64,000 nucleotides of DNA from Stereocaulon alpinum. Lineage: Eukaryota > Ascomycota > Lecanoromycetes > Lecanorales > Stereocaulaceae. Under the pieces are notes generated by a model that ran no database searches, was not told the origin of the DNA, and saw only the letters and a program-made list of their open reading frames with translations. The stretch spans positions 186,001 to 250,000 of the forward strand of contig JAEUBA010000005.1 in assembly GCA_018257865.1 (NCBI GenBank), written 5' to 3'. The position numbers and the translations under genes were made by a program. This document shows positions 23,689 to 36,037 of this stretch, piece after piece (position 1 is the first letter of the stretch; every line of letters begins with the position of its first letter).

Positions 23689-25250
23689 TTATCCAACCAT
23701 ATCCGTAACCCCCTCGGGCCATGAACCCCATATCATAGCCTTATTCGGTAGCCTTCCACTCAATGGTGCCAATATCTTCAACTTCCTCCTCTTCTCATCT
23801 ACCTCTGCGACGTAGATGAAGCCAATGACGCTAGCATCGCGGATCGTCTCTTCGGGGTCGCTGGGGTCAGCGTGCACAATGGCAAGTATGGCATTCTGCA
23901 TCTGAGGCGATGGCTCCACTTTGTCGAAGATTGAAGGGGCCATACTCTCTTCGACGGCATCGCCAGGTAGTAGGGAGGATAGGTCTGCAGAGGCTGCAAT
24001 GGCATGTTAGTGAACAGGGCTGAGTTGGATGTGTACGAGACTCACAATCGGCCAATCTGTAGATGCTCACGGCGGTGAAATCGATTTGCTGCGTGTGGGG
24101 ACTCAGAGTGCTCTTTGCGTCACCGAAAAAGTATTCTCTGATTTGGGCTTGGCGAACTTGCTGCAGATAAGCTTCGTCTCGATCTACACATCCTCCAGAC
24201 TTGTCCAACTTTATCACTGCTATGGTCTCTCCTGCGCTCGTCCTTTGTCCGTTGAATCGCCGGACCATGTCGCTGTATAATCGTTCGGAGCCGAGGACCA
24301 CTACTATACTGACTACGAATGGATATCAGTATAGGTTCAATGGCACGGTGTTGCATTTGTAAATGTACCTGAGAACTCGGAGACTATGTGTTGAATAATC
24401 TCGTAGCCACCTTTGCCTTGACTGATCACTCCTGGAGTGTCGATGATACAGCCTGTTCCTCTTGACTCGCCATCATCCTGTAGTCTGTTCAACGCGGACA
24501 GGGCGAGTCTGGTCACGATAGGCTTGTAGACTGACGACTTATCTTCCGGGTTTGCCAAGCCCAGAGAATAGACCAATGGTAGTTTGACAGGAACCGGGCT
24601 TGGACCATTAGTAGGACTGCTTCCCCACCCTTCTTCTACATCAATGATCGAAGAAAAGGCTGCAGCAGACATTGTTCCGGGTATGCTCAGCATACCCTCT
24701 TTAGTGTCAAGATTGATTGCGATGGGCAGTCGACCGGATCTTGTAGCATATGCTGTGAGGAGTTTGACGAGGCTGGTTTTGCCGGCGTTTTCAGGGCCGA
24801 CGATTAACACTCTTGGTGCATCTCTTCCTGTCGTAGAGACTTCTTGTCGCAATTTTTCGAGCGCAAAATGTAGATTCGCGTAGCTGATCATGGGGGTCTC
24901 TTCGGCAATGTATTCGGACTGGCATTCGCCATGAACCTCGAGTTGGCAGCCATGCCAAGTGTATATGGCCGCTTTTGTGCCTGTGAAGGTGTAAGGCTGT
25001 TTCTGAGCGAGCTCGGTACCAAAGAGCTCAGCGTTGCCCGAAAGGAGCTGTCCATATTTCCGTCAGCAAGGTGTAACAAATTGAGACCCGGCCAAATGAT
25101 CAGGCTAGTGGAGAAACCTCGTACCCTGACCTCAACTTGATGCCCGAATGCAACTTCAAATCTCCACTCACTTCCTTCTTTGAGATCTTGAACTGTCGGT
25201 TCTATATTCGTTTCAACAGGAGCAGATAATTCAAGACCTGGCAAGGACAT
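23689..25250 (-). CDS. CLP1: mRNA cleavage and polyadenylation factor Clp1, 458 aa
   Basis: Four exons on the minus strand: 25,125-25,250; 24,369-25,047; 24,046-24,312; 23,689-23,993. Introns are 77, 56 and 52 bp and all junction phases agree. Residues 1-94 form the N-terminal beta domain (GTKAAIYTWHGCQLEVHGECQ region); the P-loop GPENAGKT is residues 126-133; later come DTPG-type switch residues (IIDTPGVI) and a C-terminal beta domain ending near GSWPEGV. Clp1 belongs to cleavage factor IA with Pcf11 and acts in pre-mRNA 3'-end formation; animal orthologues are RNA 5'-kinases, fungal ones mainly bind ATP. Length fits the family. Confidence 0.95.
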
Positions 25251-25882
25251 ATTGGGAAGCGTTGACTGGATGCCGAGAGAGGCAGGTTTAGCGTTGTGCT
25301 ATTGGCGTCTCTCCGGCTCGCTTGCGCTTAGAAAAGTCACAAGAGGTTTAATAATGTGAACATTTACTTCTTCATCTCAATAAATCATATGGACCTACCA
25401 TCGAACGCAGACTGACAGCTCTATGACGCGCTGACGATGAGATTTGCTATACCTTAAGGGCTACTTGTCGGATAATGCGCCCACTGTGCGAGGGTATGGA
25501 CATAGCTTATGGGGCGCATCTAATCAAGTCAACAGCTTGTGGGCCTGAGGCGCGGCAAGTGGGGATGTATTCTGGGGCGTTGGTGGGGAAGGTGGAGAAG
25601 ATGGAGAAAAGGGTACTTTTTGGTAGACGTCCTAGGAGCAGATGATGTCATATAGCCAAGCAGGACTGGTAATTAACCTTGTGTCAAGAGTGGCAGATTA
25701 TGCAAGATAGGAAGAGTACCTAGACAGCAATATTTGAAAAGCGTGATTGGAACTCGAATCTATTGTTCTTACAATGACCCCAAGCTATACACAGGCAAAC
25801 CCTCTTGTTGCAAAGTTTGCCGTCAATCGACCCAATTGACTGCACAGTGGCAGTATGCAACGCCAGAAAACATGCGACAGCA
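25251..25882. other. Clp1 upstream region and BiP 3' flank
   Basis: 632 bp between two minus-strand genes. No ORF or RNA recognised. It must hold the Clp1 promoter and the BiP terminator; no specific box is convincing. Confidence 0.5.
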
Positions 25883-28196
25883 CTATAGTTCATCACGGAT
25901 TTTCTCCTCGTCGTCGTCATCGCCCATGGGTGGCATGTCGCCACCGGCTCCACCGTAAAGCTTGCTGGTGATGGGGTAGGCGACGTTGCTCAGCTTCTCC
26001 TTTTGTTCCTCGAATTCCTCGGTCGAGGCTTCGCCGGCATTTTCTTCTAACCAGTCGGCTGCTTCTTTGAGGGCTTCCAAGAGCTGTGACATAATTAGTG
26101 TCTGCTATACAGGTTTGAATTGATTACGTTTGCTTACAGTCTCCTTGTCATCCTCGTCGATCTTGCCACCAAGACCCTCCTCGTCATTGGCCTGGTTCTT
26201 CAAGCTGAAGACATAAGTTTCGAGACCGTTGCGAGCTCCAATCCTCTCCGAGGTAGCCTTGTCCTCCTCGGCGAACTCCTGGGCCTCAGCGATCATGCGG
26301 TCGATCTCATCTTGGGTCAAGCGGCCTTTGTCGTTCGTGATAGTAATGCTTTCTGATTTTCCGGTTCCCTTGTCACCAGCGCTGACTTTAAGGATTCCGT
26401 TAGCGTCAAGCTCAAAGGAGACCTCGATCTGGGGAACGCCACGAGGCGCTGGAGGAATGCCAGTGAGATCAAATTTGCCGAGAAGGTTATTGTCCTTGGT
26501 CATCGAGCGTTCACCCTCGACTGCAATCATGTTAGCACCGCCGTGCTTTAAGTGAAGGACGTAGAAGACAACTCACAAACTTGGATTAGAACCACGGGCT
26601 GATTATCAGCGGCCGTTGAGAAAATCTGACTCTTACGAGTAGGGATGCTGGTGCCGCGAGGGATCAACTTGGTCATAATGCCACCAGTGGTCTCGATACC
26701 AAGAGTCAATGGGTTGACATCCATCAAGATGATCTCCGTTGTTCCCTCGGCGCCTGAAAGAACACCACCCTGGACGGCTGCGCCAAAAGCAACAGCCTCA
26801 TCAGGATTGATGTTCTTGCTGACCTTCTTTCCGTTGAAAAATTCCTCCAACATAGCTTGAACCTTGGGGATGCGGGTAGAGCCACCGACAAGTACAATGT
26901 CGTTGATTTCGTTCTTCTTGACCTTTGCGTCTTTGAGAACTTGCTCGACTGGCTTCAGGGTTCGCTTGAATAGGTCCATATTCAGCTCTTCAAATTTGGC
27001 CCTGGTAAGTGTCTCAGAAAAGTCTTCGCCCTTGAAGAAGCTCTCGATTTCGAGACGAGTTGACATTTGGCTCGACAGTGTTCGCTTTGCCTTCTCGACC
27101 TCACGCTAAAGACAAAACAGTCAGCAATTGTCAATTCAGACTTTCCACACTTGAACATACCTTAAGTTTGCCCATTGTCTTCAAGTCCTTAGTGATGTCG
27201 ACACTTTTCTCCTTGTTGTACCTCTTGGCGAAGTAGTTGATAATTCTTTGATCAAAGTCCTCACCTCCAAGATGGGTATCTCCAGCTGTTGCTTGTACCT
27301 CGAAGACGCCGTTGTCAATAGTCAAGAGAGAGACATCGAAAGTTCCTCCTCCAAGATCATAGACAATGATTTGGCGTTCTTCTCCGGTACGATCAAGACC
27401 GTAAGCGATAGCGGCTGCGGTAGGCTCGTTGACAACACGTAAAACATTCAACCCGGCAATAGTGCCAGCGTCCTTTGTGGCTTGCCTCTGATTATCGTTG
27501 AAGTAGGCGGGCACGGTGATTACGGCGCTAGTGACAGTTTTGCCCAAGTAGCTTTCAGCGATTTCCTTCATCTTACCAAGGACCATGGCGGATATTTCTT
27601 CGGGGGAAAACGATCGGTCTTTGCCATTCACCTCTACCACGATTTGCGGCTTGTCGTCCTTATTTGTGACTCGGAAGGGGAAATGCTTGATATCGGCTTG
27701 AACGTCTTTATCGGAAAACTTGCGGCCGATCAATCGCCTAGTTATCCTAGTCAGTCTTCCATTCCCATTCTATGTGGGCAAAAATGTGCTCACTTCGAGT
27801 CGAATATCGTTCGAACAGGATTTGACGAATACTGGTTCTTGGCTGCGTCTCCCACTAGTCTTTCTTCGTCGTTGAATGCTACGTAGGAAGGTGTGATTCG
27901 GTGTCCTTGGTCGTTGACAAGTATGTCCACCTTGCCATTCTGCATCACACCGACGCAGGAGTATGTGGTTCCCAAGTCTATTCCAATGACTACAGAAAGC
28001 GTTAGCAGAATTCTTGAGAGGCTTGGGATATGTAGGGGGTATTACCATCGCCGAGATCTTCTCTGATCGGAGCTTGCTCGTTTGATTGTGCGTTGGCGAG
28101 GCTTGAGAGTGATAGGGGAGCGACGAAGATGAGTAGGAGGTAGAAGACAAGAGACCAGGCCGAGGGCGTCGAGCTGCCCCGTGAGCGTCGAGTCAT
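25883..28196 (-). CDS. KAR2: ER Hsp70 chaperone BiP/Kar2, 678 aa, ending RDEL
   Basis: Six exons on the minus strand: 28,046-28,196; 27,794-27,989; 27,161-27,737; 26,577-27,105; 26,138-26,520; 25,883-26,083. Introns are 54-56 bp and phases agree throughout. Residues 1-36 are a signal peptide (hydrophobic run about 15-34, likely cut after ANA). The ATPase domain starts VIGIDLGTTYSCVGV and contains IIVYDLGGGTFDVS and IVLVGGSTRIPKVQ; the substrate domain and helical lid follow, then an acidic tail. The last four residues are RDEL, not the HDEL usual for fungal BiP. BiP folds and translocates secretory proteins and reports unfolded protein. The more upstream in-frame ATG (28,364) was rejected because it would bury the signal peptide. 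Confidence 0.97.
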
Positions 28197-28428
28197 TGTG
28201 GTAGCTGTGATAGGTAAAGCGCAGAGATGCCGGCTCTCTAGAGGACTAATGGAGTGTCCTGTGGAATATGAGATCGACTTCTGTAGAAGGGAAAGAACTT
28301 TGAAGTGTTGAGAAGTTGGAGGTGGGGTGGGAGGAATTTTAAAGAAAGGGTTGGAGCTCTTCAAGCTTTAACGTGTCCTTAAGAAAAAGAATATCTGTCG
28401 CTAAAAGCCCGGGAGAACTTTTGTGATA

Positions 28429-28447
28429 CTTCATGAACGCTCATTGG
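28429..28447 (-). promoter_or_regulatory. Heat-shock-element pair and CCAAT box upstream of BiP
   Basis: TTCATGAA at 28,430-28,437 fits the nTTCnnGAAn core of a heat-shock element. ATTGG at 28,443-28,447 is CCAAT on the gene strand. They lie about 235-250 bp upstream of the BiP start, in the 623-bp gap to the next gene. Function is inferred from motif and place; a clear ERSE or UPRE was not found. Confidence 0.4.
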
Positions 28448-28819
28448 CTGACTGCGGGGTGACTAATCATGCTCACTCCACCCGTTGCCACTGAGCCTCG
28501 CGCCTCGCATGTTCGCTAAGGGGCTTCAGGGCTGTATGAAACTTTAGTCTAAAGCCTAATGGCTGGACAGTGTGAGCAAAATGCAAGCTCCCTATCCTAT
28601 AATGTAACGTTTTACGCACGTTAGCAGATGAAGCATTACTATCTACAGATTCGTACAAGAAGACGCAACAAGCAAAGTAATGAACGGTCTAATAATATCA
28701 TTCGTACCCCAACGCCTCATATCCTTCATGCAGCGCAGTGATTCAAATTCGACTTTCCTTAGCGTATACGACGTTGCCATTTTCCAAAATCACTCCCCCC
28801 CAATACCTATGCCTTCGCC

Positions 28820-29333
28820 TCAGGTCTGCACCTTGTGGTCGCCCTTGATCGCTTGTTCGTAAGACGGCGGCACGCCTCCTTCTGCCGAGCCTTCTCCTGC
28901 TTGCTGCTGTTGCGATGGTGCATTCCTTCCATCTGTACCATAGCCTCTTGCTTGCTGTGGACCACTAACGTAAGTATGGGGTCCTTGCGGCGAGCCCTGC
29001 TGCCTTGGAGCTTCACCGCTCGGCCGATGGTTGACATAGTAGTATGTGACTCTCCCGTTCTCGCCTTGATCTTGGGGGATGGTTTCGTACTCGTAGTCGC
29101 TAGGCTCAGGATACAGCGAAATGATGTACCAGGCATGAATGAGGCCAGGAATGTACCCGAGTACGCAAAGAAGGATGTTGATGAAGGAGTCAGCAGAGCA
29201 TATTCCGCTCTTGATCCAGACTTTAGGTACGTTAGACTGCTCTTAACATAGCTTTCCGAAGGGATGTGTGCATACCTGCGATCGGAGGGAACAAAATGGC
29301 CAGTAGCCCAAGGAAAATATCGCTAGAACACAT
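28820..29333 (-). CDS. Pmp3/Sna-type small membrane protein with PPxY motif, 152 aa
   Basis: Two exons on the minus strand: 29,276-29,333 and 28,820-29,220, with a 55-bp intron (GTATGC donor, phase 1 rejoining as Val). Residues 1-55 or so are the two-helix Pmp3 (UPF0057) fold: a DIFLGLLAILFPPIAVWIKSG stretch, then FINILLCVLGYIPGLIHAWYII. A hydrophilic Gln/Gly-rich tail ends with PPSYEQAIKG. PPxY motifs recruit Rsp5-type ubiquitin ligases, and the yeast relatives Sna3 and Sna4 have the same layout and are sorted to the vacuole, so an Rsp5 adaptor or cargo role is the best guess. Plain Pmp3 (about 55 aa, membrane potential) lacks such a tail. Confidence 0.88.
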
Positions 29334-31141
29334 TTTCTCAGCTGTATACAATGTCGTTCGTGGTAGGTTACAAGGAGGTTATGTCGGCCTCGAATCCAAT
29401 AGTATGTGGAGGCGGAAGGTTGGAGGTACAAGAGGATTGTGTCTGCCTGAGAGTTCCAACAGACGCGAAAGGCTTGGCACGCGGGTGACAAAGAAAGAGA
29501 TCTGCGCGCACCTCAGTCGGCATCTCGGGCAAGGGGCGTCCCCCGAAGTTGCCGCTTTTAGGGTGCGAGCTAAGTAAAGTGGAGTGAGACATCACCCACG
29601 CTCGTGACAAAACACCCCTGGCGATTATGATGGAGCTCACCTACTCAAGCGCTCTCTTCCTCACCTACTGACTGTATATGTTTCGAGCTGGACTCTGAAA
29701 GGGTGGTCTACTGCCGTCTATAGCGTTCAAAGCATGCCAGGTCTCCTGCCCAGCGTACGCCAAAAACATACGTATATTGGCTTGCCCGGTCTTGACCTCT
29801 GCTCCCACGCAACAGTGGCTGTCTCCTGCTTTAGAAAACAGAAGATGTGTTCCTATCCTAACTTCAGCCGCCCGCAACTACTAGACTATCGGTATAGCCC
29901 TAGAGCGGACAAGACATATATGGAGGAAATATCGGACAGAACGCCAATGGCTATAAGCCGGGTTCTGTCTATCTAATTCTTTGCCGTACGCAACTTCAGT
30001 GGTGATCAAGCAAGTTGCCCAATCCACTCAAAAATAACTGGTAAGGAAACCTCAACTCAACATCTCCAAGCTTCAACGGTGCGTCCTGAAAAGACGCACA
30101 GAGAAAGCAAAGCTTCTCAAATACTTGCTCACTCCTTACATATCCTACAGCCCCAGAGACAAAGCGTTGTTCACCTCGTCGCTCTGGGGAAGGACAATCT
30201 GGTTGAAACAACTAGACCTCAACACGGAGGCAAGCATAGATACGCTGTCCTAGGCACCTTCAAAACCGAGTTCATGCCGTTCTTCGCCGACTCTGTTCTT
30301 AGAGATCCCATACACGAAGCTTCAAAGCGTTTTGGGCTCCTCTTCGAATTGAGTTCATTGAATGGAGGTGGCCATTATGGTGGCGAAGCACCGGGCCCCG
30401 TCGAGCTAATTCTGTACCGTCCAGAAGTTTCTTGTAGCCCGTATGTGTCCCCTCGACAAAGCGGAGGGCGGAGGTAATTGGCTAGATTCATTCAACAGCA
30501 GAAGCGACGTTTAAGAGCATTCGTGTGTATACGAGGGTGAAAAAGAAGAAGAATTTAGTGTGAGCTTTCGATGAGCAGTGAAGGAGAGGTTGGGGATCGC
30601 GGTGAATAAGGTAAAAATGGTAAATCATATGAGTTTATGAGAAGAGATCTGATGACCAGAATGTAATTGGATCGGAAAAGACCTCTCTAGCCTTGGGGAT
30701 AATCATCTAGAAAGACTCCAATCGATCACACCAGCCGATCTCCTTCCTCTAAGCTGAACTAGGTTTGTAGTGGCTACTATCAGTGATCGAAGTTGAACAC
30801 TGCTAGCTCTGAGCCAGGTGAAGACCACCACTGTTGGCAGGAAACTGATTGCTTTCCACCTATGCTAATATGTAGAGCCACGTTATGTTCGTGCGTCTTA
30901 GGCTTACCAACGAAGCAACCCGCCAGCGAACTCGTCACGAAAGTGGCAACATTGGCCACAGTCTCCACTTCAAGAACTCGCTTTAACCAAGTCAAGTCAC
31001 GGGCCATTCTCCTCAGATTCCAGTCCCCTCTACTTCATTGCCGGCCTCATGGCATAGGTTAACGTACCTCCCACATAGATCGTGTTCACAGTGACACCAT
31101 ATTGAAGGCCCCAGAATTGTTGCCAGAATTCTCAGATAGAG
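29334..31141. other. Intergenic, 1.8 kb, no gene supported
   Basis: Several short frames, the longest (30,079-30,477, plus) lacking an ATG start and any domain. Possible 3' exons of the Zn2Cys6 gene could lie near 30,780-31,140 but I cannot join them with confidence. Confidence 0.45.
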
Positions 31142-31951
31142 TTACAGCTGCTTTGGCACCCAAATAAGCGACTGCTTACTGTACGGGACTGTTTGCTGTG
31201 TTTGATGCAAGAAAGTCTTACTGGTCACGCGTTCTTGCATTTGTCTGCTCAAGTCCAGACTGAGCTGCGAGAGACGAATATCGCATTCAGCTCGAGACGG
31301 AATGTTTTCACCGCTCCTAATTAGCATTTGCCGTCGTTGTATTATGATTGAATCAGCATGAGGCATTTGTTCCCCTGGGATTAGCTTGGATGGAGTGGGT
31401 GTAGATGGAAGGTGATCTAGTCCACTAAACCAAGTGCCACTTGTGTTCCCGTTGGTGCTAAGCCGAACATCGGGCAAGAGCACGTTCTCAGCGAGCAGCG
31501 ACTCATGCGCGTAAGACCCGAGAAAGTTACTGGAAGCCATGTCTTGTGTGGGATTCTGAGACCAAATCTGAGCAAGTGATTGGTCATCGTTCAATACGTC
31601 TGGTACCATCCACGAGTTTATAGATCCAAATGTGATTCCCGTTGAAGGAGAGCTTTGTAAGTCCAGTGGCGTTATATCCATCAAGCTCAGGGCCCCCTCA
31701 GACATTGCATTGCTGAAAATAGCGGCAGGCTCGGCGTCGCTATAAGAGGACGTGGTTACGCCATCTCCGCCAGATCGTCCTAGGGGCTTGATATATCCAG
31801 TGGTACACGGGAGGCTCGCACGGACGCAACGCACGCAAGATTCTGTCGCATTCTCCCTTGGCGGGCAGCGTAGCTTCTGCTTGCGGCAGCGATCACAAGC
31901 CGAACGTTTCGATGTTGGGAAGAAGGAAATCGATGGACTCTCGGCAGACAT
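31142..31951 (-). CDS. Zn2Cys6 transcription factor, N-terminal part, 269 aa as read
   Basis: ATG at 31,951. Cys19, 22, 29, 39, 42 and 49 form the C-X2-C-X6-C-X9-C-X2-C-X6-C binuclear zinc cluster of fungal regulators, with a basic RCRKQKLRC core, which binds CGG-type DNA sites. The rest is Ser/Pro-rich and low in recognisable structure, and no fungal-specific TF middle homology region is present. A GTAAGA donor-like site at about 31,216-31,221 suggests the frame really splices there and the last 26 codons or so are intron; the downstream exon is not clear. It could equally be a short or decaying regulator. It faces a gene-poor 4-kb stretch. Confidence 0.7.
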   Translation of the reverse strand: MSAESPSISFFPTSKRSACDRCRKQKLRCPPRENATESCVRCVRASLPCTTGYIKPLGRSGGDGVTTSSYSDAEPAAIFSNAMSEGALSLMDITPLDLQSSPSTGITFGSINSWMVPDVLNDDQSLAQIWSQNPTQDMASSNFLGSYAHESLLAENVLLPDVRLSTNGNTSGTWFSGLDHLPSTPTPSKLIPGEQMPHADSIIIQRRQMLIRSGENIPSRAECDIRLSQLSLDLSRQMQERVTSKTFLHQTQQTVPYSKQSLIWVPKQL

Positions 31952-34900
31952 GTCACCATTCGAGCGGTTGCAGTGGACTATTAGAGGTACCTAGAATTGC
32001 ACAAGAGTGCGGAGAAAAGCAATTGAAAGATTTAAGTGGACATTTACGCTTTGGCTGCTGACGCAAGGCTGAGTGAAATACAGGTAAGAAAGAATCTCGA
32101 TAGCAGGAGCGGTGGGCAAGAAACAACTGGCAGACATGTGACAGCTTTCCTTGAAGCCAATGAGTGATAGAAAGGAAAGCTTAGGCTTTAGAATTTGAGG
32201 GTAACTTGTAGATTTTCTAATAGGGGGTGCCAGCTACTTAAGTGCTCTAGGTGGTGGCGCGCTAGCGGTTGACTAAGCAACAGGCCTGAGAGCTGATATT
32301 CTAACGTTAGGGGTCGTGCAACAGGTAGGTAGTGGTAAGAGTTGCCTTCGGAAGAATCTTTGTTATATTTATCCCGCTCAACTCGCGTAACCAGTTACCC
32401 TGTTCGCCCACCAGCATTGTGTATGGTGGCCTTCGGAGCAACCGGATCTCCAGGTCGTTACCAATTTTCGCAATCAATACTCAAGGCTTGCACATACACG
32501 TGCAGGACCATGTGGCCCCTCTGAAATGGCCAAGATGCCTGCATGAAGGTACCCTTCTTCCGGCCTGATCGGTGTTAGGCCTGCTCTGGGCTATTCCTCT
32601 TTTCCCCTGATCTCCCCATCTTCTCCCAGCTTAGCACCTATATTGACTGATAGAAGCTCTTCACCCGTAATGCTGACATCGGCTGTATGGCCAAGCGTTT
32701 TTGCTTTCTGTGTACCGATTGGGCCAATTTACCTTCCATAGACAGTTTCCCAAAAAGAATTTGAGATGTGCAGGGAGTCAGAAGCGCATTGTGTGATTTG
32801 TCACATAACTTGCGCAGAAGTAGTAACACAGGCGAAGGCGGCGTACCCAGAGACAGTGCCAAGTATCATAGAGCCGGATCTTTCCAATGAGAGCTGTTCC
32901 CACATCATCCCACCAACAGCCACCATCCACGGAAAGGGTCCTGTCATTCATGGACGTTTTTCGCCTTCTGGAAGCTGGTTCAATTGGATTCACGACAATA
33001 TAAGACTTTGGAGACTATGACACTAATTATTCCTAGAGTATCTATCTTAACTTTTCAACCTGATTTCGGATTACAATGTGGTCGCAATTCCACTGTCTCA
33101 ACATTGAACTTCTTCATTAATGGAACAGCGCTAGTAGCGACAGCATAAGCCATAGACAATGCGCGTCCCTCCATGGGTAAGATTGGCACGATAAGGCTAA
33201 GAATTGTTCGCGCTGCGCTAAGGAAAATGAAAAGAGCGAGAGCCCCTTAATCTGTAGCTGTACGAGAAGAGGTCGGAACACCAAAGATTCGTCATAGGCT
33301 ATGTATCTTGAGTACCACGACAGGTTTGTAGTTGGAAATTGACGCTTCACCTTTGCTCTTCACGATGGTACTGGCTACGAGATTGCGTTATCTTAGCGAT
33401 ATCGTGGAAAGGGTCCACCCATGATGGTGGCAGTCGAGCAATGCTATGTACCCAGATTCTTTTGATCAGCCAAGGACGGCGCTGCTGACCTCACGCAAAT
33501 CTTTGTGGATTGTCTCATTTCTACGTACGTACCTCCACGTTTCAACCGTTCCCGATCCGAACCCCAGCACAGTAACCGACCCACGATCTAGGATCATCCA
33601 TGGTCGCGCAACGATCACCCAAATTATCAAATGATAGAGCGGCGCCCACCCTGCGCCGAGTGTGGGGGTGATGCCGGGGTTGATTCCCGTCATCTTTGCA
33701 TGATGCAGGCAGCAGGCATGTGGTCTGTGTAAGGATGAGTTGACTTGTTTCTTACATGGAAGCAGGCCTTGCTTGGTATCCTCACGTCATAGCGCCTATC
33801 TCCGGCTCCCATGAGTCATGGAGTAAAATCTGCGTTCAAGCTAAGTTCCTTTCAGTCCAAATACACAAACACACCAAGTCGATAATGCGGCGAAATTAGT
33901 GTGCATGTGGTTCCTACCCCGACTGGAAATAGTTGCGTATATCAAACCCCTCTTCTCGTGTCCATATCAATCCAGCGAACACTTATGATGGCTGCATCTC
34001 TATCTTGTCGACCGTTAGAACGGAATTGTCAACCGAATTGCGGTCCTAAAGTCAAAGGCGACCAGCGATAGGACGCTATCCGTTGCGTTGATAGACGAAT
34101 CATTTGGATGTGAATATAGAGACAGGATTTCATTCTCTTATTAAGAACTTTTTTTTGGCGTGCTTGAGTATTGCTGGCTGGAAAATTCCAAGGGAAGACG
34201 GTCGTCACCCAGGAACTTGATAAAGCGAATATGAGCCCAAGAAGATCTACTAATATGGATTTGACCGCGTTATCGTCTCTAGACTATACGAACTGAGGAT
34301 TATGAATGTGCGGACACTCGCTTGTTCCTGTGCTCTAGATATCAGACCTTGGCAGTATCACAAGCACCTACGAACGTCGCGGTACCCACAGGTATACTAT
34401 TGCCAATTGCGATAACGTCTGACGTCAAAATGCCGCCAGGAGATTGGTTGCTATGATTCTGCTTGGCTGGACGGCCTTGGACCGAAAGACGAATCAGTAG
34501 TTGTGAGGGTGCGTAGAAATTGTATACAACTTACCAGTGCCAACAGTAGCACAATGTCCCGCAGCAATGGCCGCTTCATTGGTGTCCACTTACTCACAGC
34601 AGGGCTCACCTACTAACCAAGCCACACTCCCTAATTTACCAGTTCTTGGCTGCTGAATCCGCCACAGCACCTCTATCTTATAATTCCAGGTTCTAAAAAT
34701 TCTGGGGGCTCTCAGATGCTTAAGCAGCCACATCCATAACTCGTAAAATACACACACAGTGACCAGTTTCTTAGTACAACAGTCTTTTGAGTATCATAAG
34801 CGCTATAGCTTTATACGCGATAGTATTGTATCAAAAACTGTGCATGTGGACTTAGGAGGCCATTGCAAGTTAGTGGGATTAACCATTTACTGAGTGAACC

Positions 34901-36037
34901 CGTTCTAATCGCAACATCAATAGGCTTCACGTGCATAGCCTTCAGTAACCTCATGGCGTTCTACTACGAGGAGAAGACATGCATTTTACAACGCTTGTAC
35001 ATAATCACGGCCGAGTCCTGCTAAGACACCTTGCGGACGTCATTTCTGAAACGGAGGGATTGCGCACCAAGCGCGAGTCACTCAGCCGCGAAACCCTAAT
35101 CAGGATGTTCTTTAAGGTACGTATTGGCCTCTCTTCGGCCTGAAACATACCCGAAGTACGGAGTAACCCAGAACTGTCGTCTAAACGATAAGATAAGGCC
35201 CTACGTAGAAGTTCCGGTCTCCGGGTCCACGTCGAAAGTCAGCACCCGAACTCTAAAATTTCGCGTTTTCCGCGTCGAGTTGTTCATCAACACAGCTGCT
35301 AGTTCTAACGCAACGACGCATGCGGAATTTATTCATTCCAAAAGAATAAGGACTTGATCGATCTACGAACATCTGTACAAGTGCTTTACTTTCAGGACAA
35401 AAGATTCTAAATGCCTAAAAGCGCGATCTCAACCGTTGTTGTCGCTGCGCAAAGCAGACACCTCAACCCAGCAGTGAGCGCCAGTCCTCAACACTTGACG
35501 AGAGATCAGTCCTTACCCCCGAGAAGTCGGAGAATAAGGCGACAATAGCATTGGGGTGTGAAGACAGAATATTAAGGGATATCAATTGTCGTTTGTAACA
35601 GGCTATTGTCGCGGTCTATTGACGGTGTCACACTCGACAGCAGTCCGCGGAGGAGGGAAGTGAATAGCATCATCACGGAACAAACGTGAAGGGCATACCA
35701 ACCACCGATATTCTACACCAGCCTCCTCAATTTTGGTAGCGCCAAATTCCTCGTCTCTTTCCCGTGAGTTCTTCTCCCAACTTTTCCTTTTCCATCCTAC
35801 ATTCAGCAACAACATCATCTTCGAAACTACTTCTTACACAGCGCTTATCTTCTAAACACAGCTTCTGGCAAGCACTTATACGCATACATACTTATAGTTC
35901 ATAGCTTCTGGCAAGCTCCTCCACCACCTTGTATTTTCATTGCAGCTTCAGGCAAGCTACTACTCGTTACCTCTCCGTCACCACCATAATCCTACATTAC
36001 AACCACTAAACCTAATACCGAACCGCTCATCGCAATC
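31952..36037. other. Gene-poor stretch, 4.1 kb
   Basis: No ORF with a recognisable domain on either strand, no tRNA or rRNA seen, and no LTR or inverted-repeat element recognised. CpA/TpG is not depleted, so it is not RIPed. The last 200 bp or so are the SUN gene's leader. Confidence 0.5.
35861..35956 (+). repeat. Three copies of GCTTCTGGCAAGC in the SUN gene leader
   Basis: Copies at 35,861-35,873, 35,904-35,916 and 35,944-35,956 (the last with C-A for C-T), spaced 43 and 40 bp. Each has short self-complementary ends (GCTT...AAGC). They lie 82-177 bp before the ATG, in a C-rich leader. Regulatory function is unproven. Confidence 0.6.

Noticed and set aside
26120..27886. Plus-strand frames opposite BiP
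   Set aside because: Shadows of the strongly codon-biased BiP gene.
28197..28364. Longer BiP start at 28,364
   Set aside because: It would place 56 residues before the signal peptide; the ATG at 28,196 gives a normal secretory N-terminus.
30079..30477. 132-codon plus-strand frame
   Set aside because: Begins at GTG and no domain is seen; kept as intergenic.
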